Assembly (NCBI RefSeq): GCF_021130785.1
Contig: NC_060213.1
Location: 69,801,501 to 69,865,500, forward strand
Direction of reading: 5' to 3'
Length of the DNA stretch: 64,000 nucleotides
From: Homalodisca vitripennis
Lineage: Eukaryota > Arthropoda > Insecta > Hemiptera > Cicadellidae
Of this stretch, positions 1 through 12,961 are shown one piece after another; within the stretch, counting starts at the first letter, position 1, and each line of letters starts with the position of its first letter. The position numbers were made by a program, and so were the translations under genes. A model generated the notes under the pieces. The model was not told the DNA's origin. It saw nothing but the letters and a program-made list of their open reading frames with translations, and made no database searches.

Positions 1-40
1 AGGAAGTAGACTGGAGGAATCCATTGAACAGGGACTAACA

Positions 41-1123
41 TTGGACATAGTTAGGTGTGAAACAAAAATAAATCATTGGCAGCGCCGACTAACTAACTTA
101 AGTAAATTGTTTAAAATCGAAGAAAAGGATATAGCTAAACATGTTGAAAACCGGAATAGTATATTAAGTGAATTGTTGTTAAAAATAAAAAACCTAAAAA
201 TTGACAAGGAAACATCTGATAACTTGGTGCGTAAGTTATCTGATTCCAATCTGGAAATAAAAGGTGAGCTGGAAGAGGCTAGTAAACCGGAAGTGAAAGA
301 TAAGTCTGGTCTAAATATGAGAGATGAGGTGTTTGTTTCGGGACGGCCACATTTAAGTTATAATAAACTACCGAACCCCATTGAGCGTTATTTGAAGGAG
401 TTAAAAATCTGCGATGGATTAAAATGTTCAAGAATTATTAGAATTCTTTAAAATAATCTTGAAACTTAAAAAGGAAACTAGATGTACGGAAGAGGATATT
501 ATGGAGATTGCGATTTCACATAGTCAGGGAGCTCTTTTGTCGAAACTATTGGAAATAAAACAGGACAATGTCACGGTCAAATTAATGCTTGAAATATTAT
601 TGAATTATTTCGTGCCATATCATCAGCGTGAACTTTTGAAATTTGAAAAGGTGCACCGTCCCCAAAGATATAATGAAAGCTTATCCAACTACATTATAGA
701 CATTAAGGAATCAGTAGAAGTACTTTGTTGTAATATAAATGAAAGGGATGTTGTGGAATTAATTAAGGTGGGAATTAATCCTGAAACCAGAAATAAACTA
801 GTGTTTATGGGGAAATCCGAGCACATATTCCGAACTGGATGAGATGTGTATTAAGGGCGAATAATGTAGGTTATGCTGACAACGTGAGGAAAACAGGGAA
901 TAATTTGAATGTGAATAGGAAGTATAATGTACCGGTTAACAGCATCAGGGCGAGGCAAGAAACAATAACTTGTTATAAATGTAATAGACCTGGTCATTAT
1001 GCTTATCAGTGCCGGGAGGTAAACAGGAAACCTGTTGTAAACCAGCGGAGACCCATTGTAAACCACACTCCAGCTATAAACCCCGAAAATGTAGCTCATA
1101 ATGTACAGGAGTCAAAAAACTAG
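41..1123 (+). pseudogene. gag: Ty3/gypsy gag polyprotein, frameshifted
   Basis: Three consecutive open pieces (41-451, 459-842, 839-1123) change frame twice. The middle piece resembles a capsid-type helical domain, with a segment about a polypeptide that binds by YNESLSNYI-like helices. The last piece has a basic stretch followed by one clear CCHC zinc knuckle, CYKCNRPGHYAYQC, near 971-1012. This is the nucleocapsid signature used to package element RNA. No ATG suits the left edge: the track begins at a TTG, and the true start may be upstream of the window. The piece just before the knuckle is rich in Asn and Arg, as nucleocapsids are. Both junctions look like indel decay rather than programmed frameshifting. 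Confidence 0.8.
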
Positions 1124-1181
1124 TTAGTAGGGAAAGTTCGAACAAAGAGGGAAGGGCGAACTTTCCCGGTTACCTAAAATT

Positions 1182-1679
1182 GTGTCCAACAAAAATTCAC
1201 ATGAATTATCTGCTAAATTAAATCATACTTGGCAAAAGAAAAATTCGGAAAATATCAGTTCATTGCCCAGCTTAGAAATAGATTTTGGCAAGAATATATC
1301 ATTAAATGTATTATTAGATACTGGTAGTAGTATAAATATAATAAGTGATAGACTGTATAAACTATTATTAGAGAATAAGATTGTAAAGTGTTACCAGTTA
1401 TCTAACCTGACATGTATGAGTGCTGAAAATAAAAAAATGTCCGTAATCGGCAGTGTAAATATAAAAATTAAAATAGATATGTTCACCTGGAAAGTAGAAT
1501 TTGTTATAGTGAAGGACTTAGCCCAAAAGGCAATTTTAGGAGCGAACTTTATAAAACATTCTGGTTTGTTAATAGACTTGAAAAATAATTGTTGTCGATT
1601 TGACTTTAATGTAGAGAAGTGTATAAAATTTGTGCAAGGTATTTACAGTAGCGTGTATGAACACCAATCACACTTATAA
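1182..1679 (+). pseudogene. Ty3/gypsy aspartic protease
   Basis: A retropepsin-like domain that would mature the gag-pol polyprotein. The active-site motif is LLDTGSSINIIS at about residues 44-55, followed by hydrophobic strands and an AILGANFI motif, the usual second retropepsin hallmark, near residue 140. Length (165 codons) is normal for protease plus linker. It begins without an in-frame ATG matching a gene start and ends in a stop inside the 50-base overlap with the RT frame. The overlap could once have been a frameshift site, but the general decay makes this untestable here. Confidence 0.8.
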
Positions 1680-3057
1680 AATAGGATGCGAAGAGGCCAG
1701 TAATGAAATAATAAAAATTATAAAGGAATTTCCAACGGTGTTTACCGACAAAATTGGTAAAACTCTAGATTATGAGTATAAATTAAAAGTTAAAGATCAT
1801 GAACCCGTAAAACTTAGACCATATCCATTGAATCCACCTAAACAATTAAAAATAAAAAAAATTATTGACGAATTATTGGAACAGGACATTATTCAACCAA
1901 GTGTGAGTCAGTACTCGAGTCCAGCCTTTTTAGTAGGTAAGGAAGATGGAAAATCGGAAAGATTAGTAGTTAATTACAAGGAGTTAAATAAGAAGTTGGA
2001 AGGAGTGAGTTATCCTATAGGCGACATGCACGAACTATATTACCATTTGAAGGGAAACAATTATTACTCAATAATAGACTTAACCAAAAGTTTTTATCAA
2101 ATAAGTTTAGCGAAGGAAAGCCAGGAGTTAACTACGTTCTCGGTACCTTTCGGAAGTTACAGCTTTAAACGAATTCCTTTTGGATTATTAATTGGAAGTG
2201 GGGTATTGTCGTCATATATGAATAAAATCTTAGGAGAATTGAGATTTACTTGCACTCTCGCCTTTTTGGACGATATTATTGTGTATTCGAAGACATTGGA
2301 GGAACATTATATGCATTTGAAACAAGTGTTAGAGTGTTTAAAGAAAAATAATCTTACTGTGAATCCGGAGAAAGTAAAATTTTGTTATAATGAAATTAAA
2401 TTTCTGGGACATTTGGTTTCCAAAGACACTATAAGAATGGACCCTGACCGTACACGGACGTTATTAGAATCTCCGAGGCCCCGGGACAAGAAAGGTATTG
2501 CGAGATTCATAGGGATGACTAGTTATTTCTCTAAATTTATTCCAAATTATGCGGAAATAGCTCATTCCACTCAATGAAATGAGGAAGAAGTCGTCCAAAT
2601 TTGTGTGGGACCAAAAATGTCAGGAATCGTTCGATAAACTGAAACGAGCGGTTACCCGTCCCCCCCGTGTTAGCCATCCCTGACTTCAACAAGGAGTTCA
2701 CAGTCCAATGCGACGCGAGTGATAAGGCCCTCGGTTCCTGTTTATTACAGGAAGCGGACAATGGACATTTAAAACCGGTGGCCTATTATTCGAGAAAATT
2801 TAACGAAAGTGAGGTTGAAACTTACTACCTATCAAAAGGAAGCTTTGGCAGTTGTCTGTTCAATAAATAAATTCCGTAATTTCCTAGAAATGAGACCATT
2901 CAACTTAGTGACCGACAACTCAGCATTGGCTTGGGTATTGTCCCACTTTCGTAAGTTAGGAAAATTAGGGCGCTGGGTGGAGGTTATATTGTCTCTACCA
3001 TTTAAAATTACGCATGTTAAAGGTAATCAGAAACCCAGTAGCGGACTATTTATCTAG
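1630..3057 (+). pseudogene. pol: Ty3/gypsy reverse transcriptase and RNase H, frameshifted
   Basis: The RT is open from 1630 to 2577. Hallmarks are YSSPAFLVGKEDG, RLVVNYKELN, the DLTKSFYQI motif A, the PFGLL motif B and the catalytic FLDDIIVYS motif C, then FLGHLVS and the RT connection FIGMTSYFSKFIPNY. RNase H follows in two other frames: FTVQCDASDKALGSCLLQ (first catalytic Asp) at 2667-2870, then YQKEALAVV and LVTDNSALAWVL at 2809-3057. One frame change falls at a run of seven C at 2660-2666. Motif B is eroded (LLIGSG in place of the usual small-residue box), so the enzyme is probably inactive even apart from the frameshifts. Confidence 0.88.
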
Positions 3058-3290
3058 ATTATTTCAAGATAGTGAAGTTGACCACAATGTGTTACATGAA
3101 CTAGAAAAATTAGTGAATAAGGACAAGATGAATGATAACTCTATAAAAAATGAACAATGAAACTGTAAATAATAAGGACTTAGTAATAAGAGAGGAAACA
3201 GTGTCTATAAATAGTATAAGTACGATGCCTTTTTGCTTTATGGACTTAAAAAACGCATCAGAAGCAGGATTGTAAAATATAACTAAAATT

Positions 3291-4382
3291 ATGGAAGGTG
3301 TATTGAACTATACCAATAGTGATGTTTACAGTGTGGAAAAAGGGGTGTTATTTTATGTGAACAATAAAAACAATTCTAAAAGGATCTATTTACCTGAGCA
3401 CTTATTCAAGGTCGTATACGAGTATTATCACAAACTCATTGTCTGGCTGTCACTTCGGCATTTTAAAAACACAACAGAAAATAAATGAAAGGTTTTATCA
3501 CCCTAAACTAAATGATTATGTGAAAAATAATGTAAAATGTTGTGAAGTGTGTTTGAAAGCAAAAAGTAGCAACTGGAGGGACCAAGGACCTTTGAACAGC
3601 AATCTGAGCAGTCGTCCAATGCAGAAGTTATATATGGATATTTATGGGCCATTACCTGCGTCTTCCAATCGAATGCAATACATCCTGATAGCTGTAGATG
3701 ACTTCACCAAATATAATTGGATAATGCCACTCAGGAAATGCACCTCAGGTAATGTAATTAATGCATTAGAAAATAATATTTTCAAAAATTTTTCTTTGCC
3801 TGAAGAATTCGTGACGGATAATGGAACATATTTTGTCAGCGAGGAGTTCAAAAATTATTTGTTTAATTTGGGCATAAAACAAAGGACCATTATACCTTAT
3901 ACTCCTCAAGGAAATAAAAGTGAAAGGCAAATTCGAAAATTTAAATCAAATTCTGACAGCTTATTATCATGACTGTAAAAAGAATTGGGACAAGGATTTG
4001 TACCATGTGCAAATGGCCCTAAATACTTGTCACAATGAAAGCATAAAGTCGTCTGCATTTGAATTGATGTTCAGTTTCAAAGCAAATGATGGTTTTGTCA
4101 CTAAAATGGCAAATTAAAGATATTTGTGATGAAAAATGGAGCAAAGATAAGAATGCAAAGATGGTTGAAGCTATTCAAAATTTAAAAAGACAAAATGAGC
4201 TGAATTCGAGAAGAAACCGATACAACCGAAATCACAGGCAATTAAAAATGTATGATGTAGTCTATTGTAGAATTACAAATCAGCGATATAAGCTAGATCT
4301 GAAATATGAAGGACCATTCAGAATAATTTCAATTATTAGCTCCAACTCATATTGTGGTTCAAAATTTAAAAGAATTGAATGA
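3291..4382 (+). pseudogene. Ty3/gypsy integrase, frameshifted
   Basis: Four pieces in different frames (3291-3488, 3439-3972, 3920-4117, 4086-4382). The zinc-binding head is visible as YYHKL, then HFGILKTQQKI and CCEVCLKAK (HHCC type). The catalytic core shows the first Asp in LYMDIYGPLP and the second in FVTDNGTYF. The third acidic residue lies in SERQIRKF just before a frameshift. The last piece has the C-terminal tail with KYEGPFRIISI, which resembles the GPF/Y module of many Ty3/gypsy integrases. No chromodomain is seen. Expected role is joining of the element cDNA to host DNA. It is broken in this copy. Confidence 0.82.
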
Positions 4383-4812
4383 ATTCCATAGAATACACTT
4401 GCAGGATGTGAAACCCACTGGGGAAAGAAGAATGCATATTTAAATATAACAAAAAAACAATATAATTACCGAGGGGTAAATAATTTGAATTACCAAAATA
4501 AAAAAAAAAGAACTGATTAAAAAATTATGACGAATTAAATTAGTTGTAAGAATGAAGAAAAACTATATTGGATGTACGCTGTATGTATGTATGTTTGATT
4601 TGAGAAATTTCAGTGACAAGGAAGATTAAATTAAAATATATTGAACAATTGAGGAAATTCTACAGCCCTGTTAAATTGTAAATATTAACTTGAATTGTAA
4701 TGTTGTAAAAATGTATTTTAAACTTGAAGAAACCTCAAGAGGAATAAAAAAAGTTTATGATTTAGATAAAAGGGCACAGGTGAAGTAAACAGTTGCGATA
4801 ACTACATGGTTT

Positions 4813-4826
4813 GGGGGAGGAGGAGT
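4813..4826 (+). other. Polypurine tract and possible 3' LTR start
   Basis: GGGGGAGGAGGAG at 4813-4825 is followed directly by TGTATTAAAAC, the expected arrangement of a plus-strand primer next to an LTR beginning TGT. It lies about 440 bases after the integrase, as expected for a gypsy element without env. The LTR end is not identified. Confidence 0.5.
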
Positions 4827-7600
4827 GTATTAAAACAATTCAGTATTTATTTTCTGAATAATGCACAAATCCGAAAACTCATGGTCCGTAATTAATGTTA
4901 TTAACATGTTGTTATTTATGTTTGTATGTAAATTAATAACTAACACGAATGTTGGAATATTAATTTTAAACTTGTTAGTTTGATAAAATTTATGCCAAGG
5001 AAGAGGGGAACAGAAGAAAAAAGACTGTTATTTCTATGATAAAACAACGGTATAGGTAAAAATAATAAAATAAGAACTGACACCCCCGTCTGGGGATATG
5101 TTTTAATTCTATATGAAGCTGCATCAACCAGTGAATGGGCGAGCCAACACACACAGCCGTGCAGGGCAAAGATTCCAGGGACGACCCAACTGATAACAGA
5201 CCGGACCTGCTATAAACATCCCACAACAACAATCACCGTCTTCCTCGTTCGACCCATTGTGAAGGATTATCTGGATGGACTATCTTTATGGTAGGACTTA
5301 GAATTGTAAAAAGGTAGGTGGCAATTGGACTCTTAATACTTGCCGTAGTTTAGGTCAAGGTTTCTATTGGGGAACTTAATTGTTTAAGTTTTCAAAAACA
5401 ATCTAATAATGTATGGACTCTTTTAAAAAGAATTTATAATAATTAACGCTTGGTTAAAATAACTTGACAACTAGTATGCTGCCACTTCTTACAACTATTT
5501 ATCAAAAATAAATTAAAACAAATATTATAAATAAAAAAAAAAAGGTTTTGTAGATTTGATGATGCATGTTAAGGCTAGGTGGAAATACAATTTCTAAAGG
5601 ATGTGAGATAAATTTCTTAGATTTAAGTATTAAACTTGGCAGATACCAAGCGCTTTAAGGGGGGCTGTGTATACCAATTACATGGTATACTTTAAATAAA
5701 AAATAAAAATTTAATAAATAAAATTTTATTTTAGAATTGTAAATGGATAGGGAATAAAAAAGTAAAATTTATATTGTAATCCAGCGGCAGGCACAACGCG
5801 CTTGGAATCTGGTCTAGACCTGACTTGATGGCAGTGAATGCTAAACAATAGTCTACAGTGGACTCAATCTTTTGTTAGGCGGCGAACCTGCGTTGAGAGT
5901 GATTCAAACAGGCCTGCAGGAACAGGAGCGTAGTCGGTGCAGGCCAAGAAAACACGCTCTGCTTCCTTTCCGAGTTGAGAAGCGATAGAGTAAAGTCTTT
6001 AGTGCGAGTTTAAAAGTAGTGTCGGGCGTTAGGATCCGTTGGTATAGATTATTTTAATACCGAACTCCAAAGACCTTCACGACCAAAGAGCTAAGTACTT
6101 TTGACTGAATTATTAAATTTTTCTAAATTTGAAATTTGAAAAATTTAAGAAGTGAATTAATTTGAAATTGGAATTGAAATTTGAAATTAACGATCAAATT
6201 CTGTTGAGTGTGGACTAATATATATCTAAATTGTAAAGGAGTTATTTATTTAAAGTCAAACGTAAAAATTTAATTGAAATTATAGGGATTCTAGTTAAAA
6301 TTAAGAGCTGCAGGTGCTGCACCATATCCTGTAGGAACTTGTGAAAAATTCCTGTTGAGAACTGTTTAGATTTGTTTGAGAATTTTATTTTAAAGAAGTT
6401 TATAATTTTTATTTTATTAGTTTTGAGAAGAAGCCTATTTATTTTATTTCATACAAATTTATTCAAGATTATTATTTTATTTTTATATTTTATACATACG
6501 TATTTAGAGGACAGTGAGCCCATGTTAAATCGAAAGTGCCTTGCCTAAGGAAGTAGTAATTTTAAACTATTGTGCAAAACATTGCTTGATGGAATACAAG
6601 GTTAATAATTGACATTTGAATTAATTTAATAAACCTGAATATTTCTAAAAAGGTGCAGTTTTCAATTTCCACCAGTATCTACTTATATCTTATGAGTTCG
6701 AGACTATTTAGGGTCATCATAATAAAAACAAAAAATTTTGTATATTAACATTTAGTATAGTAACCCTTAAGTCTAATATCAAAATATTCAATGACGCTTA
6801 GGCCTAATTTCATTGATTGAGACACCATCATCGAACACGATTTGGTATATGTACAGAAGAAAAGAAGATTCATCTTTTAGTCTTTAAATTTTAAAGTTAT
6901 AGGTCGGTTAATTAATTAGGTATCGTGCTCTCTGGCAGACAGATAAGAAAATAAATAGATAAACAAGAAATAAAAAGCACGGCTTTTAGAATAAAAGGCT
7001 TAACTAGTGTACCGTTTTACTGGCACATGAGGGGTTAGCTTTGAAATTTAAAATACACTTTTGTGAAGGTTTAAAAATAAAAGTAAATCTTCTGAAATAA
7101 ATAAAGTTCAAACTAAAATAAAACTTCTTCTTAAAAATAATAACTGGAATTAAAATTAAAATAACAACTTCTTGATGACTTTTAAATTCAAACTTGTAAT
7201 ATATTCTTCACTCCCAAAATGTACAAAGTTCTTACAACTTGTCTTTTTATTCAATTTTCAAAATTCAAACATTCACACTCTAATCTAATCTGGCAATTCT
7301 TCACTTTAATTTATCTTCAAAATTAAATTTTTATTTTGTTAGTAATTTTCTTTACTTTACTTTAAAAATTATTCTTTAGTGTTAGAGATTTAAAATTAAA
7401 AAAATATTGCTGAAAGCATCTGTAACAACCACACAAAACTCTTTTAGTATTTTTTACATACAATTTTATATGCATGTGCTTCCTGCACCAACAAGTTTTA
7501 TACTGAACAGATCAAAAGGACAAGTTCCTAAATTCCCATTAAATTTAATTTTTACAATATTTCTTTCCCCAAAATTATTTCAAAATAACTAAGAATGTAT
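4827..7600. other. LTR-like and AT-rich non-coding DNA
   Basis: No coding sequence is recognised. A moderately GC-rich block at about 5780-6060 stands out from AT-rich surroundings and may be LTR or untranslated leader of the adjacent gypsy element. From about 6900 to 7600 the sequence is dominated by A/T runs, with no motif I can name. Confidence 0.4.
5656..5690 (+). other. Second polypurine-like tract with palindromic LTR-like start
   Basis: AAGGGGGGC is followed by TGTGTATACC at 5666. GTATACC (5669-5675) is repeated inverted as GGTATAC (5684-5690), giving a 7-bp stem. This is either the true LTR start of the upstream element or the edge of a second, nested element. The downstream 1 kb contains a TATA-like GGTATAGATTA and AATAAA at about 6628, which would suit an LTR. 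Without the 5' LTR the choice cannot be made. Confidence 0.35.
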
Positions 7601-9815
7601 ATTGACTGGACTCTAGTTAAAAGGTTCACTTACCCTCAGGTTCGATGACGATTAGCAAAAAGATTTACTCTAAGCACCATTTACTCTACTCGTTACAATC
7701 ACTTCCGATGAACTGAGATGGATGTACGGCACGTCTACCTCACCCCAACACCCAATTTCGTTATCAAACACTGCCATCTGCGATGCGCGCCTCGCCGATA
7801 GCAGCCTCTTTGTACAGTCCAGTCCTTATCATTCTTCAGGGCCTACTCCTTCCACCGGTAATCCAGTTACCCCAGAATCATTATTTAATGCAATCGATAC
7901 ACTAGAGCAAAATGTAATCGTAGTAGCTTTATCAACCTATTAGTGTTAAAACAAACAAAACATTTTGGTAGTACGCGTATTACACTTTTGTTTGGATCCA
8001 GTCATATGTGAAATATCAGCGTTTGCCATATATTTTTCGAAGACTTTACTTCTAAAATTCTGTTTAGTAAAATATATTTGCTATGCTTAATTAAAAATAA
8101 GTATTTGATTAATTTAAAATGATAAATAATGACACATAATTATGATTCTTCTAATTACTAAAACTCTTTGGTTGGTAATGGGTTATTATGAACAATGAAT
8201 AATAAAATTTTACCACATAACTGTAACTATGACCATTTTATTTAAAACCGTGACAGCTCCACAGTGGAGAAGTTGTATAACACAGTCAATACTCACAACC
8301 CAGTGTATATACTACTATGCGTCTAAATGTTTATATCATATTAAAGCATTTCTCATCCAATATTTAAATTCATAAAGATACTCTTTTAAAACGTAGTTTT
8401 CTGTACAAATGATTTAATATTTGAAAGTTTTATAAACGTAAACACTATAAAATACCCATGCTCGTACCCAACCTGCATGGTCTTTTATGCAGTAACTCAA
8501 ATTAGGTATTCCAATAAGACACATATTTTTGGGTAAAGTTCCATTATTAACCTGTATTATTTATTATATAAGACGTATGATTGAATATGTAAAGATATAA
8601 ATATGAAATACGTGTACTTAGGGCTTACATCTAATTAGTTATATCCTTTGTGGATCATTATTGTAGTATGACCAGTATTTATGTCAAAGAAAATGTTACC
8701 TTCTGAAAATATAAGAAGAAATGTCATAAAAAACAAAAGTCTTTGAGGATGACAACTTTCTTTTTATTTAATAAAAGTAATGCGTAACAATACAGTTATA
8801 ATTAAAGTACTAGGCTGAGTTTCAAAGTACGACATGTAATGTGGTACATACTAAAAAATAATAGAAAGAAAAATTAAAATTGTTATATACCGTATTTTAA
8901 TTCAGTCTCAATCCCTTATTTAAAACTTATCGGAGTGTTAAGGTATCAACCCGCAAAAGAACCTTCTGTTTTAAATCAAAATTTTAAAAATAACGAAGAA
9001 GAAAATTGACACTAATTTTCATCCAGCAATAGTAAAATTATTACAGGTTGATTTTGTAATATTGATATTATTATTTACCTTGAAGGTATTAGAACTGAAC
9101 CTAATAAAATACCTAACAATATATTTGCAAGTGATTTACTATATTAAATATTACCTGTTACAACGTGCTGTTGAACGCCAGAAAAGTTGGTAAAGAAAAA
9201 ATGCAGACGTTTTCATTGATATTCGGTACTTTCCTCATCGATTTCAATTAAAACTGAAGGATAATGCTATTTCTAAAATTTCTACAGCAAGAAGGGTTCC
9301 ATAAAAAAGAAAGATAAACCAATAGAAATCTTAGATAGTCTAGTAAAAACAAGTTTTATTGTTCCTGTTCATGAAACTTGTCAGTGGATAAATACATAGC
9401 CTGGTAATTGTTGACTGATCCCCAGCAATTGATCAAGTTCTTATTGAGGGAATTCTTATAGTATTTTTATGAAATATTTTTCTTGAAATTGGTTACGTAT
9501 TCTTATAAGCTGTTTATATCTTTTTGGTAGTAGTTTAACAATACTTGCACGTTAGATTAATTTTGATTGTTTATAATACAGACAAAATATGCCTGTGAAA
9601 CTAAAAAAGACAATTTTAGCACATGATTTTGTAAAAATTATTTTTAGTTATAAATTACTTCACGTTTTTATTACCCAAGGCAATAACTATTAAACTCGTT
9701 TCCTGTTACTTTTTTCTGTTTAATCCTTAATGTTTTGGTCATTTTTTATTGCATACTAAACATTCTAAACAAACTTGTCATTCGAACTAAGAGTAGATGA
9801 CGTAAACGACTCAAC

Positions 9816-9990
9816 ATGAGCCGGTCTCGTGACAACAGCTGTCATGTTCTCTCCCTGTTATCTACACCGGATGTCCGGTACCGGAAGTCAAACTCATGTC
9901 CGCTTGTCTGTTGGTTGGCCACAAGTCACAATTTCCACAGCATTACACTCCAATGGCATCGTATTTTCAATACATATTCCATTGATCCGA
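9816..9990 (+). other. Candidate exon ending at a GTAAGT donor
   Basis: The frame from the ATG at 9816 runs open through a GC-rich stretch and meets ACGTAAGT near 9989, a strong splice-donor consensus. A TGACGTAA (CRE/AP-1-like) octamer sits about 20 bases upstream. The peptide (MSRSRDNSCHVLS...) matches nothing I recognise. It may be a first exon of a host gene, a non-coding exon or chance. No acceptor or second exon was found. Confidence 0.15.
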
Positions 9991-11819
9991 ACGTAAGTTA
10001 GTTTGTGTTGACGCTGTTTTAAAATTGAGTATTTTCAGTTAAAGAAGTATGATCCATATTTATTAATTTGCATTTATCTCGTTTTTACGCGTCATGTTAG
10101 TGCTACTAATCTTTGCATTTGGCCATGAACATCTAGATGTCAATATGGACGAGTTTCCCTTCAAGACCCACTTAGATTATATGGGAGACAAGATTTAAAT
10201 AGCCGTCTTAATTTATTCATGCTCTGCCTCCAGTTCTTCCTCTATACGTTCCTGAATTACCGCATTATTTAAGGACTCCTAGTTTTCTAACAGGTCTTTT
10301 CATGCTGGAACTTTGCGTAGGACAGTTGAAGGTCGGGGCTCTGAATGTTCAAACTCTTTCCAAACCATTCCAATATTCTCTTTCTCGATATTTTCTAGGC
10401 ACCCGGATAGAATGTTTTTATGTCAATTTTACATTAATTGTCGTTTACATTTATAATTTAGAAATCTAATCAGTTTATTTTTTACTGTTGTGTTTTATCA
10501 TACCATCCAAAATGACATTCCAATTGGCAATTACTCGATTTCAGCTTGATTTGATTATGCTGTATTCGTTATAAACCACATTACAGTAGAGAATCTACTT
10601 TTAACTAAGTGTTAACTTCTCCAAGTGCAGTCAATGGAAAAAACCTTCAATAAACGTAAATAGGTTTAAATTGTATTACCTTTTTTGGATAAAATATTTT
10701 CTTAGAATACTTTATTTGATAAGGAAATAATATGGTGAATTCCTGATAAAAAGATTCCTTGTTTACATTAATGACGTATTTAAACTCCGCATTTACATAT
10801 AGCATGCTCCAATAATCTATCGAAACAATTTATAAAAAATTATTCATGCTTCCAACACAAATAGTTATTTACAAAACATATTTTTGATGAATAAATAAAC
10901 TAGGTATAATTATTGTATTTAATACAATAATAAAAAGTAAATTTTATTATATAAATAATTTATTTTTGTAATTTTATGTTATGTAAAAAACGTGTGACAT
11001 TCATATATAGTGTCCTTGCATTTGTAAATATTAGAAATGTTATTAAGTTACATTATAGTACTCTCAAGTTTGGCCGGAGGTTGAATTTAAACCAATTAAG
11101 TAAAGAAAAACGATCGTGCTTGTTTTAATGAAAATGCCCTTATAAACAATTTGTGTAGAAATAATGTTTGAATAAGTTATGTAAAATGGTGAACTATAAG
11201 TATAATACTTTGCATAATGTCATAGCGAACTCACTAAGGTGGTTACTAGAAATAACCAAAGTGTACGATTAAAGCTTTTTAACTGTATTAATTTCAATTT
11301 TTACTTTAATTTTTCAGTTAGTTTCAGTAAACAACTTTTCAAGCTTCGTATGTCTAAAAGAATGTTCTTAATTATATACAAAATGTTGTTTAATTGAAAC
11401 TCTTAAACTGAAAATTTTAAAACTCCCTAGAGATGAACCTCCGCTACCATGAACGATTTTGTAGCATTGTTTGTTTTCATTTTGTTTCAAACTTTTTGGA
11501 AAAGCACCTGCATGGAGTAAAAATGAAACTATTTAAATTTACTAGTCTATTTGGTGATAGATGAAAGGAAAGTAGCTTAGGATTACATAGAGTTATCATT
11601 ATTGGTAAGCTTCATATAATGTGTTATTTGTTCATTTTGTGAAAACTTGGGAGACAGGATTGCAACTCCTTTAATCTAAGATTCAATTAAGAGGAGCCCA
11701 GGCTACATTGGGATTGATTGGAATAGGATTTCCACGTGGATACCTGGTATACTTGAGCTCACTTATTCCAATAAAACGTTAAAAAGTGTAAAACGTAAAA
11801 TTAGTTTTATCAGCCTGAA

Positions 11820-12780
11820 ACCGTACATCGCCGCTCCGCACACCCACAGCAAACCATCAGGGAAGCGCGCGCTCATGGTGGCGAACGGGATGCCGGATCA
11901 AAACAAAACTAGGTAAAAAAGAAACACCGTGGTCAGTATACTCAGGTTCATTTACTAAGACACAGCATAGGCCTATCCAGTCAATATAAAAATATATAAA
12001 TATATACTATAAATAAAAAAAAAAAATAAAAAAATAAAAAAGTGCCTGCAGTAGTATACCTCAAAACAATCCTCGTCAGGTGCACCTGCATACAAAAATT
12101 AGAAACGCCATAATTTGAAACAAGAAATGCCAATTCCACCCGGTATCCTTCGGCTAAGGGCGGGCTCCTAATGAAATCCAAGAAATAACTAAATAATATC
12201 TAAAACTAACTTAAAATTAAATAACAAAAATATAAACTATATAAATGGCAACAATAACAATAACAAATAAATAAAGAATATGGGCAGGGTATCACAGATG
12301 TTGACTAGTAGAAATGTCCATCATGGTGGCCGTCCTTCAGCAGAGCGCAAAAGCGAAGGTTCTCTGCGACCACGCATGATGGAGAGATGACAGCAGAAAA
12401 TCAACTCATCTCCTGGACCTCATCAGTGAGGGGCCGTAAACTTAGCCGCACATGTCAGAAGGAAAACAGCTCAGCAAAACTAACAAACACTTAAATAAAC
12501 AAAATATTAAACTGGAGCTACTCCTAACTTGTACACCACGGCTCGGAGTCTTGACACCACTCTCCCGGAAAGGCCAAACGCCTTCAAATGGTCAGTGGGC
12601 TCTGCAGCCAATAAACCACACACACATACACTATATAAAACACACATGAGCCGGGGAGATATAGGTATTGAACCGGCTCAAGCCTCGTCATCGCACCAAC
12701 ATAACATAACGTACATTGTACCAGCATCTTATTATTGGAATCTAATGCTTAATTTAGGAACGAACACTCTAACACAGTAA
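11820..12780. other. GC-richer unknown segment, possibly transposon-derived
   Basis: The base composition differs from both flanks. It contains an A-rich tract (12017-12044), a block rich in GC with a short inverted repeat, TGAGCCGG near 12647 against CCGGCTCA near 12673, and no extended ORF. This suggests a non-autonomous or decayed element, but I found no terminal repeat or target duplication. Confidence 0.25.
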
Positions 12781-12961
12781 AATCTTTGCAAAAGTTTAAG
12801 GTATGAAGAAATGTTCTTGTCTTGGTTATGTAATAAAAATTCTTACGCCATGAATCATAGTCTCCAGCCGTCCTTGAAAATTATTAGCTGTTATTTAGTT
12901 AAAGATTTTAAAAATGTAAGAGAATGTGGTTAACGCAAACATCGCTGTAAAGAATGGAAGG

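Larger units (their letters stand above)
1..4825 (+). mobile_element. Ty3/gypsy LTR retrotransposon, internal region, decayed and cut by the window start
   Basis: Coding pieces run in the Ty3/gypsy order gag, protease, reverse transcriptase, RNase H, integrase on the plus strand. The order RT-RH before integrase excludes Ty1/copia. The reading frame changes about ten times, so no complete polyprotein exists here. The 5' LTR and primer-binding site would lie left of base 1. I see no envelope-like ORF between the integrase and the first polypurine tract at 4813. The 3' LTR cannot be delimited without its 5' partner. Confidence 0.9.
7601..12956. other. Intergenic, AT-rich, no recognised gene
   Basis: Short open frames at 7722-7943, 9816-10001, 11981-12181 and 12452-12780 show no recognisable domain. 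Two GC-richer islands, about 7610-7945 and 9790-9990, each end at a good GT splice-donor consensus and are treated as findings. Another GC-richer block lies at 11820-12780. The remainder looks like ordinary low-complexity intergenic DNA. Confidence 0.5.

Noticed and set aside
4383..5660. Envelope gene of the gypsy element
   Set aside because: No ORF with signal peptide, furin site or transmembrane segment between the integrase and the LTR candidates.
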